Assembly: GCF_003259375.1 (NCBI RefSeq)
Contig: NZ_QLLN01000007.1
Location: 62,001 to 126,000 of the forward strand
Length of the DNA stretch: 64,000 nucleotides
Reading direction: 5' to 3'
Source of the DNA: Arenibacter echinorum
GTDB lineage: Bacteria > Bacteroidota > Bacteroidia > Flavobacteriales > Flavobacteriaceae
Of this stretch, positions 9,451-19,759 are shown one piece after another. The notes under the pieces were generated by a model. It was not told where the DNA came from and ran no database searches. It worked only from the letters and a program-made list of their open reading frames with translations. The translations under genes and the position numbers were made by a program. Position 1 is the stretch's first letter; each line of letters begins with the position of its first letter.

Positions 9451-11049
9451 ATGAACCCACTGAAAATAGTCCTCGTTTTATTAAGTTTTACTTTTTCGTT
9501 CCATTGTCTTTGCCAAAATAGTACAACTTCCATTAACGTTACGGTTACGGATAAAAATACAGGAAAGCCAACGGCAGTACGAACTAAAATCAACGATTCT
9601 AATGGATATGTAGCCGGCATCCCCAAGGAGGCTATTTCTATTATGTACGGAAGGGACGACAAAGCGGAACGCTACGGTTTTCAACCAGATAGCACCTATT
9701 ATATTGATGGCCATTTTAATCTTGATCTACGCCCTGGAAAATATAAAATTACCTTATCAAAAGGGTTTGAATATCTGGATCAGGAGCATACTATCGAAGT
9801 AAAGGAAAGTGGAGGCAACACTTTTAGTTTTGAGATGAAAAGGTGGGTTAAAATGTCAGATTTAGGTTGGTATTCCGCCGATGACCACATTCATATTCGC
9901 CGGTCTCCAAGGGAAAACCCACTAATCTTGAAATGGGTCGAAGCCGAAGGGCTAAATGTTGGGATCTTACTTCAAATGGGAGATTTCTGGGCAACCTATT
10001 TTTCCCAATATGCATTTGGAGAAGATGGAACATATGGACAGAATGAAAGCTTACTTTCTACTGGCCAGGAGGACCCAAGAACTCACCAAATTGGTCATAC
10101 AATCGCCTTGGTAGCCGATGATTTTGTTCGGCAACAAAAAGACTATTACGAATACGATAAGATATTTGATAAGGTTCATGAATTGAACGGGATAACTGGG
10201 TATGCCCATCAAGGTATGTCCTTTAATGGTTCAAGGGGTATGACTTTAGATGTGCTAAGCGGCAAAGTGGACTTTCTTGAACTACTCCAATTTTGTGTCA
10301 ATGGGGGCCCTCTGCTTACCCAAAATTACTACCACTTTCTGGATTTGGGCTATAAACTTACGGCAACGGCAGGATCCGACTTTCCCTGGTGTGGCCTTGG
10401 TCCGTCATTTGGTACCGACGACCCAAGTTGGAATGCCCGAATTGGCAATGTCAGGTTTTATACTTGGATAGATGGAAAATTTGAGTATGCATCTTGGAAG
10501 AAAAATCTAAAGGAAGGACACACCTTTGTCTCATCCGGCCCTATGCTTGTTTTTAGTATCGATAATCATCTCCCAGGTGATGAAATTAAATTGTCGGCAC
10601 CGCAAAAAGTCTCCATTAAGGCAAAAGCTTTAGGAAATAAAGACCAAATTCCACTTTCAAAGCTGGAGATAATAGCCCATGGAAAAGTGTTGAAAGAAAT
10701 AACGCCTAATGGGGATGTTCAATCTCTGGAAAATATGGAATTGAACTTTGATCTAGAATTAGAAAAAGGGACTTGGATAGCTGCACGCTGTTTTGCAGGC
10801 CCAAATCAAGTTGCCCATACAACACCTATTTATATTACTGTAAATGACGGGGGTTTTCACAACCCGGAAACATTCGATGACTACTTGTCATTAAACGAAA
10901 AGTATCTGGATGAACTGGAAGCGGAATTGAAGCAACCCAACGATCGGGTAGATATGCGCGCCTGGTGGCATCGTAACCCGCTACAAAAAAGAATTGCCGA
11001 AACACGAAAAATCATTGAAACATTGAGAGAAAAAAGAAGGCCGGATTAA
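9451..11049 (+). CDS. CehA/McbA-type PHP-domain metallohydrolase, exported
   Basis: The 532-aa product begins with a signal peptide (MNPLKIVLVLLSFTFSFHCLC), and the start is placed there rather than 13 codons upstream. A beta-sandwich domain resembling carboxypeptidase-regulatory folds occupies roughly residues 25-135. A PHP-like catalytic domain follows, with probable metal ligands in SADDHIHI, GYAHQG and TAGSDFPW. Known CehA/McbA proteins hydrolyse esters or carbamates, but many homologues near PULs are uncharacterised. It is convergent with the sulfatase operon and is the only plus-strand enzyme of PUL 1. It may remove an ester group from the glycan. Confidence 0.75.
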   Translation: MNPLKIVLVLLSFTFSFHCLCQNSTTSINVTVTDKNTGKPTAVRTKINDSNGYVAGIPKEAISIMYGRDDKAERYGFQPDSTYYIDGHFNLDLRPGKYKITLSKGFEYLDQEHTIEVKESGGNTFSFEMKRWVKMSDLGWYSADDHIHIRRSPRENPLILKWVEAEGLNVGILLQMGDFWATYFSQYAFGEDGTYGQNESLLSTGQEDPRTHQIGHTIALVADDFVRQQKDYYEYDKIFDKVHELNGITGYAHQGMSFNGSRGMTLDVLSGKVDFLELLQFCVNGGPLLTQNYYHFLDLGYKLTATAGSDFPWCGLGPSFGTDDPSWNARIGNVRFYTWIDGKFEYASWKKNLKEGHTFVSSGPMLVFSIDNHLPGDEIKLSAPQKVSIKAKALGNKDQIPLSKLEIIAHGKVLKEITPNGDVQSLENMELNFDLELEKGTWIAARCFAGPNQVAHTTPIYITVNDGGFHNPETFDDYLSLNEKYLDELEAELKQPNDRVDMRAWWHRNPLQKRIAETRKIIETLREKRRPD

Positions 11050-11117
11050 AGCATTTTTTTTGCATTGGTACTAATGCGTCTAAGACTAACAAAAAATCCT
11101 CCTTTTCTACTTCTTTT

Positions 11118-12653
11118 TTAATTTTTCTTGGATTTTCTGTAACTAGGATGTGGTTCCGTAGAATTCAATTCATTTTTCCAAATATCTATTTCCACTTCGT
11201 TTTTCTGAATAGCACCAAGCGTGCTTCGTCCTTTTGATACATAGGACTCAAGAAGGGCGATTAAATCTGTTATTTTTTCAGGGTACTGTGCCACCAGATT
11301 ATTCTTCTCACCCAAGTCTTCTTTCATATTGTAGAGTTGTACTTGAGGCAGTCCCAATTTTATAGTTTCGATCCCAAATGGGGCAGTCCTTCCTCCTGAG
11401 CCTGGCGCTAAAAGTAATTTCCAGTCGCCTTTACGTATGGAAAAACGCCCATGAACAGAATGATGTACTATACTTTCACGGGGATTGTTAACAGCTTTTC
11501 CAAACCAAGAATTAAAAAAACTGAAACTATCCTCTCCAACCTCATCAGGAAGCTCTTCAGAAAGCATCTCTGCAAAGGTCGCCATCATATCGGTTAAACA
11601 AATAAGCTGATTGGATTGAGAGTGAGCTTTCACTTTCTCTGGCCAACGAAGAATGAAAGGGACACGGTGCCCACCATCCCAAAGATCTGCTTTGTATCCT
11701 CTTAACTTAGAGCTTGGAAAATGATTCTTCGACTCTAAATAAGAAATATCCACTTCTCGGCCCTGTGAGGTACCATTATCCGAACTAAAAATTACAATTG
11801 TATTTTCGCTTAGCCCATTACGATTAAGGGCCTCCATCACTTCACCTACAGAACCATCGGTTTGAGCTACAAAGTCACTATACTCACCCAAAGTCCCTTT
11901 TCCTTTCCAATTGGGAGCTGGGGCCACTGGTGAATGTGGCGAATTTTGCGCAAAATAAATAAAGAAAGGCTTTCCTGACTTTGCCGCTGCAGCTTTATCA
12001 TCTATCTGCCGTACTACTTCTTTTGTTAAATCAGGAAGTGTTTCAATAAAAGGAATCTCTTTGATAATCGTATCGTCTTGAACAATACTGCTCATATCGG
12101 CAGATTGCTGGAAGCCATAAAATTCATCAAAACCACGACTGATAGGTCCGTCTGGAATGTGGGTACCTATAGGGGCAGGAGCATAGAAGTGTGTTTCGGT
12201 CATCTTTTGTCTCGATGGTTTTTTTGTCCCGCTTGGCAATTCATAATGATAATCCAAATGCCATTTTCCAACAATGGATGTACTATAGCCCTTGCCACGG
12301 AACAAACTACCAAGCGTCATTCGGTCTGCTTCAATCAGGGGTTCGCTTCCCCCACCTACAATCCCCCTTTGCAATCGTGTACGCCAATTATACCGACCGG
12401 TCATCAATCCATATCGTGATGGAGTACATACTGACGAACTTGTATGGGCATCAGTAAAGACCATCCCTTCTGCTGCCAATTGGTTTAAGTTAGGTGTTGG
12501 AATCTTGCTATGGGTTGGATTTAGTGCCTGAACCTCTCCATAGCCCATATCATCAGCATATATAAATATAACATTGGGTTTTGTTTGTTGCTGTGCAAAA
12601 AGGCTTGTCGATAGGATTACCCCCAGCAATCCAATAATTAAAAATTCTTTCAT
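11118..12653 (-). CDS. Sulfatase (S1 family, Cys-type), exported
   Basis: The 511-aa protein has a signal peptide ending near FAQQQ. Its sulfatase signature is CTPSR, with Cys76 expected to be converted to formylglycine, followed by GLMTGRYNWRTRLQRG. Other hallmarks are the N-terminal metal-binding YADDMGYG and IVGKWHLD. The context GRYNWRTR is seen in S1 subfamilies acting on galactose or GalNAc sulfates, which is a weak hint only. It is last in the PUL 1 enzyme operon, 38 bp after the fucosidase-like gene. It needs a sulfatase-maturating enzyme encoded elsewhere. Confidence 0.9.
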   Translation of the reverse strand: MKEFLIIGLLGVILSTSLFAQQQTKPNVIFIYADDMGYGEVQALNPTHSKIPTPNLNQLAAEGMVFTDAHTSSSVCTPSRYGLMTGRYNWRTRLQRGIVGGGSEPLIEADRMTLGSLFRGKGYSTSIVGKWHLDYHYELPSGTKKPSRQKMTETHFYAPAPIGTHIPDGPISRGFDEFYGFQQSADMSSIVQDDTIIKEIPFIETLPDLTKEVVRQIDDKAAAAKSGKPFFIYFAQNSPHSPVAPAPNWKGKGTLGEYSDFVAQTDGSVGEVMEALNRNGLSENTIVIFSSDNGTSQGREVDISYLESKNHFPSSKLRGYKADLWDGGHRVPFILRWPEKVKAHSQSNQLICLTDMMATFAEMLSEELPDEVGEDSFSFFNSWFGKAVNNPRESIVHHSVHGRFSIRKGDWKLLLAPGSGGRTAPFGIETIKLGLPQVQLYNMKEDLGEKNNLVAQYPEKITDLIALLESYVSKGRSTLGAIQKNEVEIDIWKNELNSTEPHPSYRKSKKN

Positions 12654-12691
12654 TTCATATTAATTTAGTTTCTTTATTAGTTTTAAGTACA

Positions 12692-14266
12692 TTATTTTCC
12701 TAATGCTATTTTTACTTTTTTCATAAATTCTAAACTCTTTGGATTGACAAATGGCTGGTCTCTTGTAACATCTTGGGTTATCAGCATATTTACAGTAACC
12801 GGAACATTAGCCTTAGCCATTTTATGAAAATAATCGAGATACTCTTGTTCGGAGAAAGTAGGCCCTCCCTTTGAATTGGAATCACGCCTGATGATACCAT
12901 TGAAAGGTTCTTTTGGAAACCATGAACCATCCAACACAAAAGATGAATGTTCCTGCAATCCTTCATAACGACCACCTTCCTCAAATAACTTTTTATCAAG
13001 CGGATTGTTCAAGCTGCCACCTGAATCACTTGTTTGAAGATCATTAAAAGGAGAATATTGCGCCCACCAGTGACTACTAATGGCTACAACTGCATCGGGA
13101 TTACCGGCCTTTAATGATCGATAATACTTCTCCCATGGCATATTCATTACATAAGCAGAAAACGATGAATCGATATATCCCCAGCCGGCAATACTTTTCC
13201 CGTATCTTAAACTCACCTCACGAGCAAAATCATTCAGATATTGAAACCATTTATCTGGGTTCTCTTCTATACCTAATTTAGCAGCAAGTTCACCTCTAGG
13301 AGACATATTATAGTACAACAATAGTTTTATATCTCGTTTATTTAAGGCTTCTGCTAAGTCCGCAATCAAATCTCTCTCTGTAGTCCTTCCCGGAAGTACT
13401 TTTTCTAGTGTTTTAATCGGTGCTGGAAACATTTGCATCCCATGACAAGTAGTAAAGGTTACCCATGAAGCCCCAGTTTCAGCAACCAAATCGGCAAATA
13501 CGTCTACATCAAACGTATTTACACCCCACTCAAAAGTCTCAAACGCTTGCTTATCGCCATATAAGGGATAAGTGAACAATGACCAATGAATAAAAAGACC
13601 GTATTTACCATCTCTCATCCACGATAAATCGGGCTTCAATTCCTTTGCTCGTACTTTCATTGCATTCCAAACCTTTGGACGTACTAAGGCAATATCTTTA
13701 ACAGCAATTGAAGCTGATGATTTAGGAGGAATTCCATTGTCCAACTCTTCTTTCGCAGCTTTAATTTGCTTGCTCGAAATTTCAGAAAAATGAAATGTTA
13801 TTGTATTTATTCCTTTTTTTAAAGGTATAACCTCATCGAACCACTGCCTTGTGCCTGCTACCTTGCGTGATTCATTGTATTGTGTAAGCCCCCTTAACGC
13901 TGTACTAAGTACTTTACCATTTGATATAATCTCAACTGTACAGTCAGGAGTTTGTCCTTGGAATTCCTTACCTGTATATTGTATTGCTACCAAATAATCT
14001 GCCGTTTCGGGCACCTCAACTGTCCACGTTATTTTATCATTTACATCTGTAAATCCATATACGATATCATTATCTTTTTCAGAAAAACCATTCCCCTTAT
14101 TAGGTCCATATTTAATGGAGCCTTCAAGACTGCCTTGGTGCCCCATTAGTACATTAAATTCATCACTATTAAGTTTTATAACAGTATTATCATTAACGGA
14201 TTTATGACTTATAAATAATAAGGATAATAAACAAAGACCTATAGTACTCTTGATGTATCTCTTCAT
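12692..14266 (-). CDS. GH29-like alpha-L-fucosidase, divergent (paralogue 1)
   Basis: This 524-aa exported protein has a signal peptide, an N-terminal beta-sandwich (about 30-195) and a catalytic barrel from about residue 210. The barrel opens with GKYGLFIHWSLFTYP, the GH29 signature region. The likely nucleophile is Asp366 in GWGYIDSSF. The usual KHHDGF block of GH29 is replaced by TTCHGMQMFPAPIKT. It lies 8 bp downstream of the beta-helix gene in the same operon. It should cleave terminal fucose or a related deoxy-sugar; the exact linkage is not predictable. Confidence 0.7.
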   Translation of the reverse strand: MKRYIKSTIGLCLLSLLFISHKSVNDNTVIKLNSDEFNVLMGHQGSLEGSIKYGPNKGNGFSEKDNDIVYGFTDVNDKITWTVEVPETADYLVAIQYTGKEFQGQTPDCTVEIISNGKVLSTALRGLTQYNESRKVAGTRQWFDEVIPLKKGINTITFHFSEISSKQIKAAKEELDNGIPPKSSASIAVKDIALVRPKVWNAMKVRAKELKPDLSWMRDGKYGLFIHWSLFTYPLYGDKQAFETFEWGVNTFDVDVFADLVAETGASWVTFTTCHGMQMFPAPIKTLEKVLPGRTTERDLIADLAEALNKRDIKLLLYYNMSPRGELAAKLGIEENPDKWFQYLNDFAREVSLRYGKSIAGWGYIDSSFSAYVMNMPWEKYYRSLKAGNPDAVVAISSHWWAQYSPFNDLQTSDSGGSLNNPLDKKLFEEGGRYEGLQEHSSFVLDGSWFPKEPFNGIIRRDSNSKGGPTFSEQEYLDYFHKMAKANVPVTVNMLITQDVTRDQPFVNPKSLEFMKKVKIALGK

Positions 14267-14274
14267 CTGAGATT

Positions 14275-16659
14275 TTATTTAGTTTTTATCGTCAATTCCA
14301 TTATTTTTTGATTCCTGAAAATTTTTAAGTTTAAGACTCCTTTCCAATTATGTTCTTGATACATTTTCATTAAATCTGAAATTTTATCAATTTCTTTCGA
14401 CTCACCTGCAATTATAACATCTCCAGGTTGTAGTGCAGAGTTTGACAATACACTTTTAGCATCAATATTAATAATCAGTACGCCTGCAGTTTTACTTAAT
14501 CCAGATGCGGATCTTTCCTCCATGGTCTCAATATTTTTAATTTGTGCACCAAGCCAATTTAAACTAGTTTTCTTTGTTTTTTCACTATTGTCTAATGACC
14601 ATATTATTGGAAATTTAGGAGTTTTTGCTATTTTTTTTAAGGCCATTTTTTTTACTCCGAAACTATCCATTGGAAAATTCTTAAAACCTATTTTTAGTGC
14701 GGGTGAATTTTCTGAAACAGTATAATTTCCAGTATTTGGATTAATAAATTGGGGGTTTCCAAAAACACTTTGTAAGTCTGTATTGTTTCTTTGAGCTTTT
14801 AAAAGGGCTTCTTCGTCTGGAAACAAATTATAATCTACCTCTTTGCCCCATGCTTGTAACCTAATGTCTTTATGGTCTGTAAGAACAATATTTTGACGAA
14901 AAACATCTTCACTGTTTTTAAACCACACATGAGGATGAAACCCATTATTAATCATAATATTATTTTCTACAGTTCTATAAAACCCTTCTCGTAATTTTAA
15001 ACCACCGTTAAGACATACATTATTATATATTGCATAGTTGGTAGATCCATCATCTAAGTCAATATCCCAACCATGATCACACCTAAAACGGTTATTTCTT
15101 ATTATAGTGGTATGTATAGCATCCCACAAGGGCATCTTTGGATTCTTTGCTACAATTTCGTCCATCGTTTCACGATTTGGGTGCCAAAAACGATCTCTGC
15201 CCCATGAATTAAAAGAGCCATGGTCTCCTGATTCCAATACGGTATTGAACACATCATTATATTCTATAATATGACCACCCCAAGTACCTTCACTAACATT
15301 TATACCTGCTCTAGGCACTTCATAAATACTATTGTTGCTTACGGTTATATCCATAGCCATTGAAATTTCTACACCAGCCGTCTGCTTTTCCAATCTTCCA
15401 GTTCTATAAATCAAATTATTATCTACCGTACATGTTTTTGGAAACATATTGTTCGCTGGTCCTTTTATTGTGTCTAATTCTTTAAAAGGAATAAACTCAT
15501 CGTACTGAAATGAAGGAGAGCGTACTGCACTAGGACTGCCTACGAAACTTATAGCAGAAGCGCCACAGTCATGAATATGGTTGCCAGAAATTGTTGTACT
15601 TCTATTGTAATTACTAACAAAAATAACGTTACCTCCCAAATTTGAAAATTCACAATCTTTAACGACAATGTTTTCTGTTCCTTCTATAAAAACAGCTGCC
15701 CCTCTATAGATAGTCCAGTCACTTCTAAGTAAGGGTTCATAATTCTCCATAATCGTTCTTTTGGCATGCTCAAATTTAATCCCCTCTATTGACACATCTT
15801 TAACTGGTAATTCTTCCGAGCCCTTTATTTCAAGCAAATGTTTTAAATATACCCCTTCGAATATCGCGTTTTGAATATCAATAGTTGTTTGTGGCCAATA
15901 ATATAGTTTACTTGTATTTTTATCAAAATACCATTCACCAGGGCTATCTAGCTCTTCAAATACATTTTCCACCATCCTAAGTTTTTCGTGCATTCCTGCC
16001 GATGGTCTATTGTTTTGATGTCCTCCTGATAATACTGGTTCTCCTTTTTCGTTAATCCCTGATATTGTGTAATGAAACCCACCCCATTCTCCGGCGTGCA
16101 TGGCATGAACAATGGTTCCTATAGGTTGAGCCCATGATTTAACCCGCTCTAGGGAAATGGCATCGGCAGAATGCCCTTGCCAATGCCCTGCCCTTTCGTC
16201 ATAATTTGGATAGCGCGCCAAATTTTGTCTAATACCGTTTACAAACAACTGGTCAAAGGCAGTATTGTCCGGCATTTGGGATACCCAAATATGGTCGTTA
16301 TATTTTTCCCAATCAGGTTGTAGCCGTTTTGAACCCTTTATAGTAACCAAATCGGAACCTTCACCAATTATGCTAAGATTACCCAGCTTAGGCGTAATAA
16401 GCAAAGTAGAGTCTAAATAATATTCCCCTTGGGATATATTGATGATTATTGGATTGACTTTATCCTTTGAGCGAATTTCATTTGCCTTTATTATAGCCTC
16501 GTTGATACCTTTGAATACTACCTCCGTAGATTCGCCATTTCCCTCACCGACATAAAGATTAATTACCTTTTCCTTAGAACCACAACTTATTAATAAAAAA
16601 ATCAAAAAAAGGCCTGGTGACCATCTTTTCCAATAAATGGTTTCAAAATACTGTGTCAT
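14275..16659 (-). CDS. Parallel beta-helix lipoprotein with C-terminal PDZ domain
   Basis: The 794-aa protein has an N-terminal lipobox (LLISC), so it should be membrane-anchored, probably at the cell surface. A right-handed parallel beta-helix takes up most of the protein (about 60-640), with repeats such as IVVKDCEFSNLGG, TISGNHIHDCGASAISF and ITVSNNSIYEVPRAGI. GEWYFDKNTSKLYYWPQ is typical of GH141-like helices. Residues about 715-794 look like a PDZ domain (LQPGDVIIAGESKEIDKISD). GH141 includes fucosidases and xylanases, so a side-chain glycosidase role is plausible. The PDZ fusion suggests it docks to another protein. Confidence 0.65.
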   Translation of the reverse strand: MTQYFETIYWKRWSPGLFLIFLLISCGSKEKVINLYVGEGNGESTEVVFKGINEAIIKANEIRSKDKVNPIIINISQGEYYLDSTLLITPKLGNLSIIGEGSDLVTIKGSKRLQPDWEKYNDHIWVSQMPDNTAFDQLFVNGIRQNLARYPNYDERAGHWQGHSADAISLERVKSWAQPIGTIVHAMHAGEWGGFHYTISGINEKGEPVLSGGHQNNRPSAGMHEKLRMVENVFEELDSPGEWYFDKNTSKLYYWPQTTIDIQNAIFEGVYLKHLLEIKGSEELPVKDVSIEGIKFEHAKRTIMENYEPLLRSDWTIYRGAAVFIEGTENIVVKDCEFSNLGGNVIFVSNYNRSTTISGNHIHDCGASAISFVGSPSAVRSPSFQYDEFIPFKELDTIKGPANNMFPKTCTVDNNLIYRTGRLEKQTAGVEISMAMDITVSNNSIYEVPRAGINVSEGTWGGHIIEYNDVFNTVLESGDHGSFNSWGRDRFWHPNRETMDEIVAKNPKMPLWDAIHTTIIRNNRFRCDHGWDIDLDDGSTNYAIYNNVCLNGGLKLREGFYRTVENNIMINNGFHPHVWFKNSEDVFRQNIVLTDHKDIRLQAWGKEVDYNLFPDEEALLKAQRNNTDLQSVFGNPQFINPNTGNYTVSENSPALKIGFKNFPMDSFGVKKMALKKIAKTPKFPIIWSLDNSEKTKKTSLNWLGAQIKNIETMEERSASGLSKTAGVLIINIDAKSVLSNSALQPGDVIIAGESKEIDKISDLMKMYQEHNWKGVLNLKIFRNQKIMELTIKTK

Positions 16660-16763
16660 TGAAAATAGTTTTATTTGTTAAATTACCATTTGATATTGCC
16701 CTATACTTATTTGGCACCTCCATTGTCGGATTGCTCTTTAATCCAGAACCCCGGGTTGATTTT

Positions 16764-18275
16764 TCATTCATCGGTAGACATTGTTTTTTGTATTGTTTTT
16801 AAGAGTTCAAGCGATTCAGGCGAAACAGATCCATCTTCATACATTTCGAGATTAATAGATAATGGATATCTGTGTTCTTGTGCATATTTAATTTGCGATA
16901 TAAGTATTTCAGCAGAATAGTTCGGACTCACAATTTTACTGTTCTTATCAATATGCCCCCATCTTTTTTCAAGGGGAAAACAAGTGTGGGCCATTAATCC
17001 TTTTTGAAGTCCTTCTTGAAATACTCCTTCCTTAAGTTCTTCAAATTGTGCCAACCCCTCTCCTGCAAAATAATCTTGGTATTCAGTAAGGCGTGGTAAA
17101 ATCCATGAATTATAAGCTATTATACGCTCACTGTTACCACTTTTGGCTGCCTGACTTATCTTCTTAAATGGAGCACTTAATATACCTCCTGTGGTGCCAT
17201 CAAAATGACAATCATAATAACGTTGCGCACCATCAAACCACCAGCCGTGTAGCTTTCTTTTATACCTTTTACCTATCTCAGACAGAATATTTGTTATGTT
17301 ATAGTATAATTCTGTTTTATCAGCTTTATATCCACCTGATGCTTCCATCCAATCAGAGTCAACTGAATGGTAACAATCGTAACCATAATGATAATAAAAG
17401 ATAAGTTTAATCCCTTTTTTATCTAGGACATCTGCCATTTCTCCCAATAGATCACGTTTCGTTGTTCGACCTTTAATTAATTTGTCAAGTGACTTTATAG
17501 GGGCTGAAATATACTGCTGCCCCCATGTTATCGACCAAAGAACATAAGATGCTCCCGTTTGCTCAACCATATTGGCAAAACGTTCAACATCAAAATCATT
17601 CACTTTATCTTCCCAGTTTTTTATTGTGTCACCTTTCTCAGGAGTTGCCCTATTTGTCCATTGAAACATTAATCCATAACCAGCATCGCGAAACCAATCT
17701 GGATTTTGCCTATTCTTCAAGGTGTAATCTTGAATGCTTTTTTGCACTTCTGGCTGAGTAAGTTCTATGCTTGATAGTTTAAATCCCTGAGTCTTCCTTA
17801 CTATCATTTGAACAGTGTTCACACCCTTCTTTAGCATCACTTTTCCAATAGAAAGCCTTGACCATTCCAGTGCCTTGTTCACGACTTCCTCTTTTTGTCC
17901 GTTACAACTTAATTCTATACTAGCCTCCTCTGCAAATACTAAAGTAGATACTTCATAAACACCTGCTTTGGGTGATTTTACTTTCCACTCCAAATAATGA
18001 AGTTCAGGTGTTATCGACTCCACCCACAAAAACATGTGATTTTTAACAATGGGTTTCAAATTTGGGCTGATGCTGGCATAACGGGCTGAGAGTACATTAA
18101 TTTGATTAGGATTTATTTCCACTGTGATTGTTCCTTCACCTGTTAAATGATCTCCTGTTTCGGCATAGGGGTCAATTTTATTTTGGGCATTAGCCAAAGT
18201 GCACCCTATTATCAAGAATAACATTGGACGACATATGAAGATCCAACAATTTTCGAACTTTATCATATAGTACAA
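16764..18275 (-). CDS. GH29-like alpha-L-fucosidase, divergent (paralogue 2)
   Basis: The 503-aa product starts with a signal-peptide-like region (FICRPMLFLIIGCTLANAQ). The true start may be the internal Met4. An N-terminal beta-sandwich spans about 45-175. The catalytic barrel opens with DAGYGLMFQWTNRA and carries GWWFDGAQRYYD, where Asp348 is the probable nucleophile. The canonical KHHDGF block is absent (SITWGQQYISAPIKS instead). It begins 5 bp after the next fucosidase gene ends, so the two are surely co-transcribed. The gap of 104 bp to the beta-helix gene downstream could hold a processing site. Confidence 0.7.
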   Translation of the reverse strand: MYYMIKFENCWIFICRPMLFLIIGCTLANAQNKIDPYAETGDHLTGEGTITVEINPNQINVLSARYASISPNLKPIVKNHMFLWVESITPELHYLEWKVKSPKAGVYEVSTLVFAEEASIELSCNGQKEEVVNKALEWSRLSIGKVMLKKGVNTVQMIVRKTQGFKLSSIELTQPEVQKSIQDYTLKNRQNPDWFRDAGYGLMFQWTNRATPEKGDTIKNWEDKVNDFDVERFANMVEQTGASYVLWSITWGQQYISAPIKSLDKLIKGRTTKRDLLGEMADVLDKKGIKLIFYYHYGYDCYHSVDSDWMEASGGYKADKTELYYNITNILSEIGKRYKRKLHGWWFDGAQRYYDCHFDGTTGGILSAPFKKISQAAKSGNSERIIAYNSWILPRLTEYQDYFAGEGLAQFEELKEGVFQEGLQKGLMAHTCFPLEKRWGHIDKNSKIVSPNYSAEILISQIKYAQEHRYPLSINLEMYEDGSVSPESLELLKTIQKTMSTDE

Positions 18276-18280
18276 AACTC

Positions 18281-19759
18281 CTATTTTCTCACTATGCTTT
18301 TAACCTCTTTCATCACTTCTAACGCTTTTTCACCAACCGTTCCATCCTGATAAATTCCTAAATTTACGGTAACAGCACCTCCGTTATTCATGCAATCTAA
18401 TATGTACTTACTCAATTTTTGGGAGCTTAACCTCGGATTAGGCATTTCAGATTTCTGCTGTACCCAGTATGGTTCCATTATTAGTAGTGCTTGATAGGGT
18501 AGTTCCGGAGCCGGACCGTTTTGCATGTAACCATTGACTGGGATATCGATGGGGCTCGCTACCTCGCCAGCCCAATAATCCTGCCAAGGGGTTACGGATG
18601 GATAAATCCAAGAGTTCAGACATATAATTCTATTCTGGTTCCCTATTTTGGTGGCTTTATTGAATTGTTCAAATGGAACTTCAGGAAACTTTTCAAAAAT
18701 TTGATACCAACTATCAAACCAATAACCTGCAATTTGTTGTTTGTAACGACTTCCCATTTCCTTTAATATATCTTGGAAATTATTTACGAAACTCTGTTGT
18801 TCATTATCTGTCAGAGTTTCTTTTTTAACATCAAGGTTAAATCCGAGAGGTCCGTTAATATAGCAAATCAATTCAACCCCTTTCCTTTTTAAGGCATCAG
18901 CCAATTCAGCGATTAAGTCTCTTTGAGTTGTTTGCCCTGGATGCACTTTTTCCCAAGATTTTATGGGAGCAGGACAATAAGACTCGGCATGGCCGATTGT
19001 AAAAATAACATAACCGGCTCCAGTATCTTCTACCATATCTGCGAACTTTGTCACATCGAATTCATTAACAGCCTCTTCATAACTTTTAATAGTGCCATCT
19101 TGTTGAACACTTTCAGATGTCCAGTGAAACATAAGTCCATAACCACTTTTAACAAGCCAATCAACACTTTCCCTTGAATTTAAAGCACGCAGATTTTCTT
19201 TCTCAATTCTTTTTTTTGCCGAAATAGGAACAAGTTCAATCGAACGAAAATCAAGTAAGATATGATCACCGGAAATTCCCTTGGTAGAAAATGACACTAT
19301 TTGTTGCCCTTTGGTTAAAGAAATTTCAGATGTAAGTTCTAGTCTCTGAAAGTTTCTTCCGCCAAGGTAAGGTCCTTTGGTCGGTTTCAATTTAAAGTTC
19401 ATATCCCCCCCTGTGGTCTTAAACAAAATATCAGTATTTTCACCTTCCTTTCGGACATTAGCAATAAGATATAATTCGTAAGTCCCATTTGATGGAACAT
19501 TAATATCCCATGCCAATTCGAAATTTCCTTTACATTCCATGTTATTTCCTCCTACGATTTTTAACTCACCTTTTACCGTAGACGCCTCTGTACAGTATAA
19601 AAAAGTGCTTTTATCGTCCTTGAGCTGAATAGAAGATCTTAGCTCATCTAAGGAAAAATGATTATTTTTTTTGGGCAATCCGATTGCAATAACTTGCTCT
19701 GATCCAAAAGAAAAAATTAAGTATAAAGTCAATAAATTTAGTTTGATAAATATTTTCAT
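18281..19759 (-). CDS. GH29-like alpha-L-fucosidase, divergent (paralogue 3)
   Basis: This 492-aa exported protein starts with MKIFIKLNLLTLYLIFSFGS. A beta-sandwich follows (about 40-180), then a catalytic barrel from residue 200 (VKSGYGLMFHWTSES). The probable nucleophile is Asp349 in GYWFDSWY. As in its two neighbours, the KHHDGF block is replaced (TIGHAESYCPAPIKS). It is the first gene after the susCD terminator and probably heads the enzyme operon of PUL 1. The three paralogues are clearly diverged, arguing for different linkages rather than recent duplication. Confidence 0.7.
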   Translation of the reverse strand: MKIFIKLNLLTLYLIFSFGSEQVIAIGLPKKNNHFSLDELRSSIQLKDDKSTFLYCTEASTVKGELKIVGGNNMECKGNFELAWDINVPSNGTYELYLIANVRKEGENTDILFKTTGGDMNFKLKPTKGPYLGGRNFQRLELTSEISLTKGQQIVSFSTKGISGDHILLDFRSIELVPISAKKRIEKENLRALNSRESVDWLVKSGYGLMFHWTSESVQQDGTIKSYEEAVNEFDVTKFADMVEDTGAGYVIFTIGHAESYCPAPIKSWEKVHPGQTTQRDLIAELADALKRKGVELICYINGPLGFNLDVKKETLTDNEQQSFVNNFQDILKEMGSRYKQQIAGYWFDSWYQIFEKFPEVPFEQFNKATKIGNQNRIICLNSWIYPSVTPWQDYWAGEVASPIDIPVNGYMQNGPAPELPYQALLIMEPYWVQQKSEMPNPRLSSQKLSKYILDCMNNGGAVTVNLGIYQDGTVGEKALEVMKEVKSIVRK

